Shown here piece by piece: positions 10,601 through 18,936 of a stretch of 64,000 nucleotides of DNA. The DNA comes from Flavobacterium bernardetii. GTDB taxonomy: Bacteria > Bacteroidota > Bacteroidia > Flavobacteriales > Flavobacteriaceae. The notes beneath the pieces are model-generated. The model searched no databases, was not told where the DNA came from, and was given only the letters and a program-made list of their open reading frames with translations. Each line of letters opens with the position of its first letter. The first letter of the stretch is position 1. The DNA is taken from the NCBI RefSeq assembly GCF_011305415.1, contig NZ_JAANOQ010000008.1, forward strand, positions 62,001 to 126,000, in the 5' to 3' direction. A program made the position numbers and the translations under genes.

Positions 10601-11134
10601 AACAACAGCATTTCCACAAATATCAAATACTCTTATTGAATAATTTCCAACTGGTAAGTTGGAAAAAACATTTGAGACTTGAGCTGGCATTGTGACAGGC
10701 CCCGTTAACAATTCGTAACTAACAGCATTTCCAGTAATAACATTTGCAGTTAAAACTCCATCATTACCGCATTTTACTTTTTGATGAGAAATGGTAAAAG
10801 TCAAATTTTCAATATCATTTGAAATTGTTGCATTTTGTTGTTGTGAGTTCGTATTGGCTCCTAAAGATTGATTAGCAATAACTTGATAATTCCCAGCACT
10901 TAAACCTGTTAAAGAAGAATTGGTTGTTGTAGCTATTGGAGTTGTAGTGTTTGGCAATAAAAAAACAGTATATACAATTGTAGCTCCAGCAGTTGTGTTA
11001 CTTACCGAAAAATTTAACGTTCCATTACCAGAACAAAATTCATCCGTTGCAGTAATTTGCAAATTAAAATTTGATAGTTGTGAAAAACCAAATTGGAAAA
11101 ACCCTAATAATAAAGTTAAGTAAAAGCTCTTCAT
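7691..11134 (-). CDS. Large secreted protein with T9SS type B (gliding-motility-associated) C-terminal domain
   Basis: A 1147-residue protein with an N-terminal signal peptide (MKSFYLTLLLGFFQFGFSQ). The body consists of repeated SprB/PKD-like beta domains with recurring phrases such as CGN plus PxGNYSIRVxDxCG, probably stabilised by paired Cys. Near residues 780-1060 are Ig-like units with YTLIVSNNGC and YSLTIEKNTC. The C-terminus (ISPNDDGLNDYFDL, IKIYNRYGLEIYSK, GWVYVTR) is the type B T9SS sorting domain, which usually needs a PorP-like partner for surface attachment. No PorP/SprF gene lies beside it. An adhesin or surface-fibre role is inferred from repeat architecture alone. Confidence 0.85.
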   Translation of the reverse strand: MKSFYLTLLLGFFQFGFSQLSNFNLQITATDEFCSGNGTLNFSVSNTTAGATIVYTVFLLPNTTTPIATTTNSSLTGLSAGNYQVIANQSLGANTNSQQQNATISNDIENLTFTISHQKVKCGNDGVLTANVITGNAVSYELLTGPVTMPAQVSNVFSNLPVGNYSIRVFDICGNAVVNSFTLIQNYTPLSIFSLIENELTCSTVKLKANTNYSNGNIAYPLNVEFKVYPPNSAPPLIYTQTLTSFSNQGIEQITPRFDGNYFYDVKIIDACGNATVSNNNLINNNFSFVVFTLNGCSPKINISTTNAVYPYTIEFLISPAGYNPSTLNPGFPGPYFTQETELNVVLGNYSVKLTDACGKTLTVNFQVLDFETPVLGTASSNGCGEISFSINQVYDVTIQSVTLVSAPATYTGSLPENLSAFISTSGYNWTHTGFPAGNYVFHIVDSCGVLHIKNITVGSGQSASLSVNNYPECELGFGSVYGLYGSATITSLQILSAPNNYPFSLPHIISPATNNAFSLTNVPQGSYTVQMTSSCGNVQTDIINVLGYVDSGTTIEIQQFCSSFNLKFTHQGNGNQAAYGLQKFNAVTGNWEHPITGMQIINNLINPSNFYALSHNQWNINLSFLGKFRIIKAYRNFNFVTCIRTIKEFEVLGQPKVLNHNVINCGNGFSAIQLNAVGIGQLIYRITSKNNQPFFVNNGTNNVFSNLEPAIYNFQIEDSCGNVLNHQIQINTGFPIQITSNLCENQLSNLTVDTHAFLQYEWWKDGNPSNILSTTNVLTFNPFLSSANSGIYYVRIIHNGNPTSCLNTVKTYTILTQATPLAGLDSTINLCGLQNSINLTSYLSGTFDSNGNWEEITTSNSLPINGIWDATSVNYGVYKFKYVVNGFCASSDEAIITINIIEKPVITSMSTLYSVCKGEDLQINPNMNNSNYSYQWTGPNNFSSTNTMLQFNAIQSVSIGQYTLIVSNNGCNSDPFNFVIEVTSLPEFYINETCENNIKTLTAIPLNGTFDAAINFNWTGPNGFTSSLNPIQTQSGNIGDYSLTIEKNTCQVLKGISVLSTACQIPKGISPNDDGLNDYFDLSGFDVNAIKIYNRYGLEIYSKENGYKKEWYGQANNGAILPDATYFYVLKLNSGQSKTGWVYVTR

Positions 11135-11223
11135 TGAAAATAATTTCTTACAAGATACAGAATAACAGAAAAGGTTGCGTTATAGTTTAACTTTTTTAAC
11201 AAAAAAATAGGTTTAAAAAAATT

Positions 11224-12471
11224 TTAAAACAAAAATCCAATTTTTTTCAAATCATCCCAAAAAGTTGGATACGATTTTGAAACTACTTCAGCATTTTCAA
11301 TAATAATTGGCACTTTTAATGCTAAAGGAGCAAATGCCATAGCCATTCGATGATCTTGATAAGTTGCAATGCTTACGTTTTCATTAATTCCTTTTGAAGA
11401 AAGTATCGTTAAGGAATCATTTGTGATAGAAACTTCTGCACCAAGTTTAGTTAATTCGTTTTTTAAAGCTTCTAACCTATCCGTTTCTTTGATTTTTAAA
11501 GTATGTAACCCTGTAAAATGACATTCAAAACCTAATCCAAAACAAGTTACTGCAATAGTTTGCGCAATGTCAGGCGAGTTTTGTAAATTCAGCTGGAAGT
11601 TGGAAGCTGGAAGTTGGAAGTTTTCAATCTTTCTTAGTAAGATTGAATTTTCTTTAAAAATTGTTTCCACTCCAAAGTTTTTATAAATTTCAACCAAAAT
11701 GGCGTCGCCTTGTAAGCTGTTTTCTTTATAACTTGATAATGTAATTTCTGTTCCAATTTCTGATAGAGCTACAATTGAATACCAATAAGAAGCGGAAGAC
11801 CAATCACTTTCAATGGTTAAAGGTATTGGGTTTTGGGTATTTGGTTTTGGATTTACTTTAATAATATTTTTTTCAAAACTAGTTTCAACACCAATTTCGT
11901 TTAGTAAAGCTAATGTCATTTTGATGTATGGAACAGAAGTAATTTCACCTTCTAAGGTTAATTCTAAACCATTTTCTAATTTTGGCGCGATTAACAACAA
12001 AGCTGAAATATACTGACTGCTTACATTTGCTGGTAACGAAACTTTATTTTTAGTTATCTTTTTTCCTTTAATTTTAATAGGTGGAAAACCTTCATTTTCA
12101 ACATACGAAATTTCTGCACCTAATTGATTTAATGCATTTACTAAAATTTGAATTGGGCGTTCTTTCATACGAGAAGAACCCGTTAAAACTACTTCATTTC
12201 CTTCTTGTATTGCAAAGTAGGCTGTTAAAAACCGCATTGCTGTTCCAGCATGATGAATATCGAAAAGCTTGGAGTTGGAAGATGGAAGATGGAAGTCTTT
12301 CAATACTTTCAACATCACTTCTGAATCATCTGAATTAGAAGTATTTTCTAAAGTTAAATTTGGATATAAGGCTTGTAACAACAACAATCTATTGGTTTCT
12401 GATTTAGAACCTGTTATTGATATTTCAGATTTCAGATTTGAGATTTCAGATCTTTTTAGGTGTAAATCCAT
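11224..12471 (-). CDS. aroA: 3-phosphoshikimate 1-carboxyvinyltransferase (EPSP synthase) carrying repeat-derived insertions
   Basis: AroA joins shikimate 3-phosphate and PEP to make EPSP, the sixth step toward chorismate. Recognisable segments are SKSETNRLLLLQAL near the start, HAGTAMRFLTAY for PEP binding and YQDHRMAMAFAPLAL near the C-terminus. The ATG at 12471 shares one base with the stop of the upstream SMR gene (TAATG) and gives 415 residues; an extension to 12537 would lie wholly inside that gene. Three arrays of 7-bp repeats (11591-11623, 12271-12297, 12422-12449) are read in frame and encode odd peptides: LPASNFQL, HLPSSNSKL and RSEISNLKSEIS. These look like insertions into loops and the N-terminus rather than conserved AroA sequence. 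The core motifs remain, so the enzyme is probably active. Last gene of a seven-gene operon. Confidence 0.9.
   Translation of the reverse strand: MDLHLKRSEISNLKSEISITGSKSETNRLLLLQALYPNLTLENTSNSDDSEVMLKVLKDFHLPSSNSKLFDIHHAGTAMRFLTAYFAIQEGNEVVLTGSSRMKERPIQILVNALNQLGAEISYVENEGFPPIKIKGKKITKNKVSLPANVSSQYISALLLIAPKLENGLELTLEGEITSVPYIKMTLALLNEIGVETSFEKNIIKVNPKPNTQNPIPLTIESDWSSASYWYSIVALSEIGTEITLSSYKENSLQGDAILVEIYKNFGVETIFKENSILLRKIENFQLPASNFQLNLQNSPDIAQTIAVTCFGLGFECHFTGLHTLKIKETDRLEALKNELTKLGAEVSITNDSLTILSSKGINENVSIATYQDHRMAMAFAPLALKVPIIIENAEVVSKSYPTFWDDLKKIGFLF
11591..11623. repeat. aroA: Heptanucleotide array inside aroA (copy 1)
   Basis: Four 7-bp units (GGAAGTT, GGAAGCT, GGAAGTT, GGAAGTT) occupy 11595-11622, with a partial unit before. 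The array is in frame in aroA on the opposite strand and encodes a Pro/Ser-containing stretch. It belongs to the same repeat family as the intergenic arrays at 18854, 28257, 56703 and 56806. Confidence 0.75.
12271..12297. repeat. aroA: Heptanucleotide array inside aroA (copy 2)
   Basis: Units GGAGTT, GGAAGAT, GGAAGAT, GGAAGTC follow one another in the region just before the conserved HAGTAMR motif of AroA. Read on the minus strand they encode FHLPSSNSK-like sequence, which resembles the peptide made by copy 1. Confidence 0.75.
12422..12449. repeat. aroA: Heptanucleotide array at the 5' end of aroA (copy 3)
   Basis: Four 7-bp units (ATTTCAG, ATTTCAG, ATTTGAG, ATTTCAG) fill exactly 28 bp and encode SEISNLKSEIS just ahead of the conserved GSKSETNR motif. 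Reverse-complemented, the unit is CTGAAAT, a relative of the GAAAGTC and GAAGTT units elsewhere. Confidence 0.7.
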
Positions 12472-12797
12472 TAGTGAGAAACAAATTTTAATCCAACAAT
12501 TGAAGCAATTAAAGTGAACATAAAAAATATTCTCCAAAAAGTGGCTGGTTCATTAAATATCAAAATTCCAATAATTGCGCTTCCGATAGCGCCAATTCCT
12601 GTCCAAACCGCGTAAGCCGTTCCGATAGGTAATTCTTTGGTGGCTTTCACTAATAAAACCATACTTATGGTTAAGCAAATTAAAAATCCGCCATACCATA
12701 GTAAAGAAGTATTCCCTGAAGTTTCTTTAGCTTTCCCTAAACAAGTAGCGAAACCCACTTCAAACAAACCTGCAATTATTAGTAAAATCCAATTCAT
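12471..12797 (-). CDS. sugE: SMR-family exporter of the SugE/Gdx type (guanidinium exporter-like)
   Basis: A 108-residue protein with four hydrophobic helices. The essential membrane Glu lies in GLFEVGFAT (residue 13), and LPIGTAYAVWTGIGAIG matches the most conserved SMR region. The Gdx/SugE subgroup carries a basic Lys after helix 1 (LGKAKE) and GLKFVSH at the end, as here. Known Gdx proteins exchange guanidinium for protons; some SMR proteins export quaternary ammonium compounds. It sits 1 bp after mazG and overlaps aroA by one base. No guanidine riboswitch was recognised in front of it. Confidence 0.85.
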   Translation of the reverse strand: MNWILLIIAGLFEVGFATCLGKAKETSGNTSLLWYGGFLICLTISMVLLVKATKELPIGTAYAVWTGIGAIGSAIIGILIFNEPATFWRIFFMFTLIASIVGLKFVSH

Positions 12798-12798
12798 G

Positions 12799-13125
12799 TT
12801 ATTTTAATTTTTCATTATTTTGATGACGATCGTGATCGCGATTGGTTTTTAAATCGAGTTTTTTATCAAATGCTTCTTGCAAATTGATTCCAGTTTGATT
12901 CGCCAAACATAAAACCACAAAAACCACATCTGCTAGTTCTTCACCAAGGTCTTTATTTTTATCTGATTCTTTTTCAGATTGTTCGCCATAACGACGCGCT
13001 ATAATTCGGGCTACTTCACCAACTTCTTCAGTCAGTTGTGCCATATTGGTTAATTCGTTAAAGTAACGAACCCCGTGATTTTTTATCCAATTATCAACTT
13101 CTAGTTGTGCATTTTGTATGTCCAT
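12799..13125 (-). CDS. mazG: MazG-like nucleotide pyrophosphohydrolase
   Basis: A 108-residue all-alpha NTP pyrophosphohydrolase of the single-domain MazG type. The metal-binding acidic residues are visible as LTEEVGEVARI (EExxE, residues about 30-40) and LGEELADVVFVVLCLAN (ExxD, about 63-78). It probably hydrolyses abnormal or surplus NTPs or dNTPs to monophosphates as a housecleaning enzyme. The gene is separated by one base from each neighbour in the dtd-aroA operon. Confidence 0.85.
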   Translation of the reverse strand: MDIQNAQLEVDNWIKNHGVRYFNELTNMAQLTEEVGEVARIIARRYGEQSEKESDKNKDLGEELADVVFVVLCLANQTGINLQEAFDKKLDLKTNRDHDRHQNNEKLK

Positions 13126-13126
13126 T

Positions 13127-13312
13127 TTATTTCTTTTTTTTGAATTTCGGTAAGATAAAACTATAAAAAATTGACATTACTAATCCGAATACTAATCCAA
13201 ATTTTAACGATTTTATCCAATCATTATATTGTAAAAAATTAACTAATACGGTACAAATTGTAGCGTTAAGTAAAAACTCTTGAAATAGTTTTTTAAAATT
13301 AAACTCATTCAT
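13127..13312 (-). CDS. Small two-helix membrane protein of unknown function
   Basis: A 61-residue protein with hydrophobic segments about 12-28 (FLLNATICTVLVNFL) and 36-54 (KFGLVFGLVMSIFYSFILP) and a basic tail (KFKKKK). I do not recognise a family. Gaps of 1 bp to mazG and 3 bp to the DUF3857 gene make it very likely to be a translated part of this operon. Confidence 0.65.
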   Translation of the reverse strand: MNEFNFKKLFQEFLLNATICTVLVNFLQYNDWIKSLKFGLVFGLVMSIFYSFILPKFKKKK

Positions 13313-13315
13313 AAA

Positions 13316-15322
13316 CTATTGCTTTTTAAGTACAATCTTCTCATTCATTTTCAAATACACTTGATTGTAAAAAACTTTCAAAGTATCATAATAATCAGAT
13401 GGAACCATAGCTGAATTAATATAAAAATTTGAAACAATTTGTATTTTATTCCCAGTTTGACCAATTAAAAAAGAAAAAGAACTTAAATTATCTTCTGTAG
13501 CAATATTCATTTTCTCTGGCATTGATTCAACAACATAACCTTGTGGCAAATTATAAGTTAAAGTATAGCTATCATGTGTTGGATATTTAAAATCTATTGG
13601 ATAATCTCTTTTATCTTGTTTAAATGGATTTTCGTCAATTGCAAAAAACAATAGTGGTTTAAAAAACAGTTTATCATTAATTACTTCAATTTCATTAGTT
13701 GAAGTGAAATTATAATCTTCCTTTAAGGATTCTTTTTCGTCTTTTTTGTTTTCAATTTTGTATTCTGAAATTTCAAAACCAGACATATTTTTTTCAATAT
13801 TTTCTAAATAACTTTCTTCAGAAATAGCATTATTTTTTTCTCTGAAATTATAAGCTCTATTTTCCGTTAAAGTTTCTTTAATATTCCCTTTAATAGACTG
13901 ATTGTCGACTGAAGCGAAAATCATAACTGATTTTTTAGAATGTACTTTTGGTGATAAATCAACTTCCGTTGAAGTCCCATTTTCTCTAACCAATCTTCCA
14001 ATATAATTTAATGCTCTAGTTGGAAGCACATCTGGTTTTAATAATTTATCTGTTGCATCCAAAAAGACTATTTTATCACCAATTTCTACACCACAAATTA
14101 CATAATTAAATGCATCAGAAGAAGGGTATAAATTTATAGCTCGGCTTCTTGTTGTAAGTAAAACAGGATTAGCTTTTATACCAGAATTTCTTAACATCTT
14201 TGTTAAAATTAAATTTATATCTGCTACATTTCCAACTCCTTCTAAGTAAGCTTTTTTTACACCAACATCTGTATAAATACCAGATAAATTATTCCATTTA
14301 ACTTTATTTTTTACAAAATCGAAAATTTTAATAATTTTTTCATTCTCAGATAATATTTGACCTTTTATTAATTTATTTAAATCCTCTTCAAAATAAGACT
14401 CTTTATTTAATTCTAAACCAAAATCTGAGTTTTTATATATTTTTTCCACAACATCTTCCCATGATTGTGAAAACATTTTAGTTGCTTGATTCTTAAATTG
14501 AGTAGAGGCTAATTCATGTTGTACTCCAGATAAATAATTTACAATATTATTAGAATAACTTTCTTCAACTAACGCAGGAAGATTTTTTAGAGTAAACTTA
14601 TTTGTTGTTTCAGAATACTCCATATTCTGAGTTGAATAATTAGTGGAACTAGCTCCAGAAACACCTGGAATGGTTCTAAACTTATCTTTCAATTCAATAT
14701 TTATTGCTTTTACATCTGTTTTAAAAACTGGTTGAATAAACCCGCGTGTATAATATTTGAAAGTCCAATATTCTGGGATCTTTGTAACAAATTCAGAATA
14801 ATCTACAGGTATAACTTGTTGAAATTGCCAATCTGGAATATTAGATAAATAAACACTTTTAATAGTGTATTTATATTCAATAATTGAACCTTCTTTTACG
14901 TTTGGAAGCGTGATTTTTTTAAATTTCCAATATTTATTATATTTTTCATCAAACTCACCATCACTATTTAGTTTTGTTTTTTCTATTTTTCCATTCACTA
15001 AATTATAAGTTGCAGCTTTTGAAAAAATTAAAGACTCATCTTCCTGCGAACCAACATAATAAGAAACTTGTTTATTTGCCCAATCAAAACCTGACTTCTT
15101 GTAAATTTTTATTTTTGCTACAACTTCAGTTATTAATACAAATCCATCGCTTTGAGTATACTCTATGCATGACTTTCCTTTATTAAATAAAATGGCAGCA
15201 ACAGCGGAAGTATCCGTTGGATGTTGTTTTTGGTTTAATTCTGCGATTGTTACTTTTCCAAGATCATAATCTTGTGCTAAAACTAAAACTGGAAACAGTA
15301 AAGTTAAAATTAATTTTTTCAT
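13316..15322 (-). CDS. DUF3857 protein with degenerate transglutaminase-like domain
   Basis: A 668-residue secreted protein (signal peptide MKKLILTLLFPVLVLAQ). An N-terminal DUF3857 beta domain covers about 40-250, a transglutaminase-like core follows near 270-440, and a C-terminal beta region makes up the rest. In the core the usual GDCxDxA around the catalytic Cys reads GVGNVADINLILTKML, so the Cys is missing; the usual His position reads FNYVICG and also lacks His, while LDATD keeps an Asp. The protein is therefore expected to be a non-catalytic member, perhaps a binding or scaffold protein. A paralogue with an intact triad lies 14 bp upstream in the same operon. Confidence 0.8.
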   Translation of the reverse strand: MKKLILTLLFPVLVLAQDYDLGKVTIAELNQKQHPTDTSAVAAILFNKGKSCIEYTQSDGFVLITEVVAKIKIYKKSGFDWANKQVSYYVGSQEDESLIFSKAATYNLVNGKIEKTKLNSDGEFDEKYNKYWKFKKITLPNVKEGSIIEYKYTIKSVYLSNIPDWQFQQVIPVDYSEFVTKIPEYWTFKYYTRGFIQPVFKTDVKAINIELKDKFRTIPGVSGASSTNYSTQNMEYSETTNKFTLKNLPALVEESYSNNIVNYLSGVQHELASTQFKNQATKMFSQSWEDVVEKIYKNSDFGLELNKESYFEEDLNKLIKGQILSENEKIIKIFDFVKNKVKWNNLSGIYTDVGVKKAYLEGVGNVADINLILTKMLRNSGIKANPVLLTTRSRAINLYPSSDAFNYVICGVEIGDKIVFLDATDKLLKPDVLPTRALNYIGRLVRENGTSTEVDLSPKVHSKKSVMIFASVDNQSIKGNIKETLTENRAYNFREKNNAISEESYLENIEKNMSGFEISEYKIENKKDEKESLKEDYNFTSTNEIEVINDKLFFKPLLFFAIDENPFKQDKRDYPIDFKYPTHDSYTLTYNLPQGYVVESMPEKMNIATEDNLSSFSFLIGQTGNKIQIVSNFYINSAMVPSDYYDTLKVFYNQVYLKMNEKIVLKKQ

Positions 15323-15336
15323 AAGTTGTGTAGTTA

Positions 15337-17220
15337 TTATTTTGTGTCTATTATTATTTTTATGTTGTCTGATTTACTAATTTGTTCTATAAATTTTCTG
15401 TACGTTTCGTAATCTTCTTTGGCATAAACACCATCAAAAATTGTTAACTTTCTTTTGTAAATTAATTTATTATTTTCAAATATCACACTTGCGTTATACT
15501 CGCCAAACTTTTCTTTTAAATTAAGTTTTTCAGGTAGTTGAGTTATCGAATAATTTTCTGGTAAAGCAATTTCTATTTCATCAGCATCTATAAAACCATA
15601 CTCAATTTCAAATGAAAATTTTTTATTTCTATACTTTAAAGGAATTCTAGAATACCTATTTAATACATTTAATGGAAGTATAATTGTGTTTAAACTTTTT
15701 TCAAAATAATTTTCTGCTTTAAAACTAAATGCTTCAGAGAACGAAAATTCTTCTTCATTATTCTTGAATTTTAAATTTGAAACTTGCAAATTATTTAAAT
15801 GACCAAAGTGATCTTTATAATACTCAATTTGATCTTTTGAATTCTCATTTTCTAAGTGAGATACATTTTTGTATTGTATGTTTTTTGATATAATTTCTGC
15901 ATTTCCAGAAATGGTTCCGTCTTCTAAAATTAAAACTTTTGATTTAGTTTCTTGCGTATTTTTTTCCGTTTTATATTCTGATGTTTTTACAATTTCAGAT
16001 CCAATTGGCTTAATTATTAAAGCATTTCTATTCGAAGTAAAATCACTTAAATAGGAAAATGGATTGGTTTGACTCGTACATTCTAAAAAGATATAATCAT
16101 CATCATTAGGTACTGATAAAATAGCGTGATTACCTTGCATCGAAACAATTTCTTCATCAAGTTTTCTTTTGTCACCACCATAAAGAACAGTATAATACGA
16201 TTCAATATCATACGCTTTCAATAGAGAACGTGTAAAATTACTTAACGCTTTACAATCGCCATAACCATATTTTTCTACATCAGAAACATCCATTGGTTTC
16301 CATCCGCCAACTCCAACTTGAATACTTACATATCTAGTATTATCTTGAACGTATTTGTAAATTTTTTTGATTTTATCGAGTTTAGAATCGTTAACTGAAA
16401 TAATATTATCTAATTTCAATTTGGTCTTTTCAGAAATAGTACTGTTCTCTTTAATGAAATAATCATAATACATTTTACCAAATTCACTCCAAGAACTCAT
16501 ATTTAACTCATAACCTTCCAAAGAAGCTTTGTTTAAATACATTTTAACCATTGGTAACTCTTTATAATAATCGGAATTAACTTCAGGTTTAATTGCCATT
16601 ATGTTTTTAGCTGAAAAAATAGTTTTTTTTGCTGAATCCAATTTTTCAACATTAAACTCTTCAAGTTTTTGAAGTTTTAGATTTACTTCAAATTCTGGGT
16701 TTTTAATAATTTCTAAAGTAGCATTTAAAACGGTTTCGTTTAAATTTGCAATCGGCAACCAAGCTTTTAAAAATGCCGTGTTTACAGATTCTGTTTCACA
16801 TTCATATTCCAAAACAAAAGGATAAATAATTGGAGTGTAATCCAAATATAATAATCTGCTATCTGAAAATATGGTGGAATCATCTAATAAACTTCTATCT
16901 TTAAAATCATCTTTGAAAAATTGTTTCATTTTTCCTCCGGAAGCATTGTAAATAGTAACATTCAGTTTCTTAATTCTATTTGATTTATTATAATTTTCAG
17001 ATAAATCTAAATTATTAAAACCAATTTCATTTAAAACCAACACAACATATTTACTCGAACTATTTACTCTATTATAGCTTTTATATTCTATAGTTTGAAA
17101 ATCAGAAATCTTAACTGTATTTGCATTTTCTTTTTGCTCTGGTGTGATCTCAGGGATTTTTATATTTTGGCCAAAAGCAATATTAATTCCTAAAAAAACA
17201 ATTAAAAAAACAATTCTCAT
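15337..17220 (-). CDS. DUF3857/transglutaminase-like secreted protein with intact catalytic triad
   Basis: A 627-residue protein with a signal peptide (MRIVFLIVFLGINIAFGQ), an N-terminal DUF3857 domain and a transglutaminase-like core. The core holds GYGDCKALSNFTRSLLKAYDI (Cys), GNHAILSV (His) and YIFLECTS (acidic third residue), so it could be a cysteine peptidase or transferase acting in the periplasm or at the cell surface. The substrate is unknown. It lies 1 bp after dtd and 14 bp before the degenerate paralogue, so the pair is co-made and may work together as active and inactive partners; that pairing is inference. Confidence 0.82.
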   Translation of the reverse strand: MRIVFLIVFLGINIAFGQNIKIPEITPEQKENANTVKISDFQTIEYKSYNRVNSSSKYVVLVLNEIGFNNLDLSENYNKSNRIKKLNVTIYNASGGKMKQFFKDDFKDRSLLDDSTIFSDSRLLYLDYTPIIYPFVLEYECETESVNTAFLKAWLPIANLNETVLNATLEIIKNPEFEVNLKLQKLEEFNVEKLDSAKKTIFSAKNIMAIKPEVNSDYYKELPMVKMYLNKASLEGYELNMSSWSEFGKMYYDYFIKENSTISEKTKLKLDNIISVNDSKLDKIKKIYKYVQDNTRYVSIQVGVGGWKPMDVSDVEKYGYGDCKALSNFTRSLLKAYDIESYYTVLYGGDKRKLDEEIVSMQGNHAILSVPNDDDYIFLECTSQTNPFSYLSDFTSNRNALIIKPIGSEIVKTSEYKTEKNTQETKSKVLILEDGTISGNAEIISKNIQYKNVSHLENENSKDQIEYYKDHFGHLNNLQVSNLKFKNNEEEFSFSEAFSFKAENYFEKSLNTIILPLNVLNRYSRIPLKYRNKKFSFEIEYGFIDADEIEIALPENYSITQLPEKLNLKEKFGEYNASVIFENNKLIYKRKLTIFDGVYAKEDYETYRKFIEQISKSDNIKIIIDTK

Positions 17221-17221
17221 A

Positions 17222-17674
17222 TTACTCTTTATTTTTACTATCTATAATTATGGTTACTGGTCCGTCGTTTACTAATGTAACTTTCATATCAGCACCAAAT
17301 TGTCCGGTTTGTATTTTCTTACCTAATTCGGTTTCTAATTGTTGTACGAATTTCTCATACATAGGAATAGCAATATCTGGTTTTGCCGCCTTTATATAAC
17401 TTGGTTTGTTGCCTTTTTTGGTTAATGCATGAAGTGTAAATTGACTTACAGCAATAATTTCACCAGCAATATCTTTTACAGAAAGATTCATTACCTCATT
17501 TTCATCAGCAAAAATGCGAAGATTTACAATTTTTGAAACCAACCAATTACTATCTTCCGAAGTATCTTCTTCTTCAATTCCTACTAAAACTAATAAACCT
17601 TGATTTATTTGTGCGACAATTTTTTGTTCAATTTCAACTGAAGCTTCAGAAACTCTTTGTATGACTATTCTCAT
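17222..17674 (-). CDS. dtd: D-aminoacyl-tRNA deacylase
   Basis: A 150-residue protein matching Dtd in length and sequence. It begins MRIVIQRVSEASVEI, has the SQFTLHA motif and, near the end, the substrate-gating GPVTIIID (the Gly-Pro motif). The enzyme frees D-amino acids and glycine from mischarged tRNA in the cytoplasm. It is the first gene of the tight run dtd, DUF3857 x2, small membrane protein, mazG, SMR exporter, aroA; a 190-bp gap upstream to rsgA presumably carries the promoter, although I saw no clear TAnnTTTG box there. Confidence 0.95.
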   Translation of the reverse strand: MRIVIQRVSEASVEIEQKIVAQINQGLLVLVGIEEEDTSEDSNWLVSKIVNLRIFADENEVMNLSVKDIAGEIIAVSQFTLHALTKKGNKPSYIKAAKPDIAIPMYEKFVQQLETELGKKIQTGQFGADMKVTLVNDGPVTIIIDSKNKE

Positions 17675-17864
17675 TTTAACATATCTTATTAAACGTAATG
17701 AATGCTGAATTTATTTGCTGCGAAGTATAAAAAAAACATTAAATAGAATAAAATTTAAAAAACTAAAGCAGTAAATATAAGGTAAAAATAAGAAATATAC
17801 TATTAATAATCATTAAGTAAAATTTAATAATTAATTAATTTGTGTGGCACGATAAATATTGTCT

Positions 17865-18845
17865 CTACGATTTTCGGGTTTCATCGCTGGCAATTCGGTC
17901 TTCTCCGTAAATATCATTACGGAAATTTTCTTCGTCGCCTTCTAATATTTTTAAATAACTTTGGTATCTGCTCCAAGCAATTTTATCTTCGTCCAATGCT
18001 TTTTTTACCGCACAATGAGGTTCTTCTTTATGCAAACAATTGTTGAATTTACAATCTTCTTTCAGAGCAAAAAATTCAGGAAAATAATCAGAAACTTCTG
18101 GTTTTTCCATATCTACCATTCCAAAACCTCTAATTCCAGGTGTGTCAATAATTCGAATATCGTTAGCCAAATCGAACATTTCCGCGAAAGTGGTAGTATG
18201 TTGCCCTTGCGAGTGCGTATTAGAAATTTCTTTGGTTTTTAGATTCAATGTTGGTTCAATTGCGTTTACTAATGTCGATTTTCCAACACCTGAATGTCCA
18301 GAAAACATTGAAACTTTTCCTTTCATTAAATCCATCAATTCCGCAACACCTTTATTGTCAGTAGCTGAAACGCGCAAACATTTATAACCGATATGTTCAT
18401 ACGTATGTTGCAAATACAATTGCTCATCTAAAGTCGCATCGTCAAAAGTATCAATTTTATTAAAAATTAGAATTGCTTCAATTCCGTATGCTTTTGCAGT
18501 TACCAAAAATCTGTCGATAAAACTGGTTGTGGTAGTTGGATTATTAATAGTTACAATTAAGAAACCAATATCAATATTTGAAGCAATAATATGTGTTTGT
18601 TTCGATAAATTTACCGATTTACGAACGATATAATTTTTACGATCGTGAATATTGGTAATGATTCCGTTTACTTCATCAACTGTTTCATCCAAATCAAAAT
18701 CCACCACATCACCTACCGCAATTGGATTGGTACTTTTAATACCTTTCATTCGGAATTTACCTTTGATACGACAATTGTAAAATTTATTTTCGGTAGATTT
18801 TACGTAATACCAACTTCCGGTTGATTTATAAACGGTTCCTGTCAT
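17865..18845 (-). CDS. rsgA: Ribosome small subunit-dependent GTPase A
   Basis: A 326-residue circularly permuted GTPase that helps 30S ribosome maturation. An N-terminal OB fold (MTGTVYKSTGSWYYV) is followed by GTPase motifs in the permuted order G4 (FNKIDTFD), G1 (GHSGVGKST) and G3 (DTPGIRGFG). A C-terminal zinc knuckle contains CKFNNCLHKEEPHC. Length and order match the family. It follows the DAHP synthase gene after about 90 bp that contain a heptamer array, so co-transcription with the aromatic operon is possible. Confidence 0.95.
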   Translation of the reverse strand: MTGTVYKSTGSWYYVKSTENKFYNCRIKGKFRMKGIKSTNPIAVGDVVDFDLDETVDEVNGIITNIHDRKNYIVRKSVNLSKQTHIIASNIDIGFLIVTINNPTTTTSFIDRFLVTAKAYGIEAILIFNKIDTFDDATLDEQLYLQHTYEHIGYKCLRVSATDNKGVAELMDLMKGKVSMFSGHSGVGKSTLVNAIEPTLNLKTKEISNTHSQGQHTTTFAEMFDLANDIRIIDTPGIRGFGMVDMEKPEVSDYFPEFFALKEDCKFNNCLHKEEPHCAVKKALDEDKIAWSRYQSYLKILEGDEENFRNDIYGEDRIASDETRKS

Positions 18846-18848
18846 TCT

Positions 18849-18881
18849 AAGTTAGAAGTTAGAAGCTAGCAGCTAGAAGTT
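18849..18881. repeat. Intergenic heptanucleotide array (rsgA / DAHP synthase gap)
   Basis: AGAAGTT, AGAAGCT, AGCAGCT, AGAAGTT form exactly four 7-bp units at 18854-18881, with a partial AAGTT unit before them. The array begins a few bases upstream of the rsgA start codon. Confidence 0.75.
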
Positions 18882-18936
18882 TGATTCTAATTAATAACTC
18901 CATTTGTTAATTGAAACAAAGATAGTATTTCTTCTT

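Noticed and set aside
11591..11623. CRISPR-like regular repeats
   Set aside because: The repeated units are 7 bp without spacers and lie in a coding gene; no CRISPR array or cas gene is present in the window.
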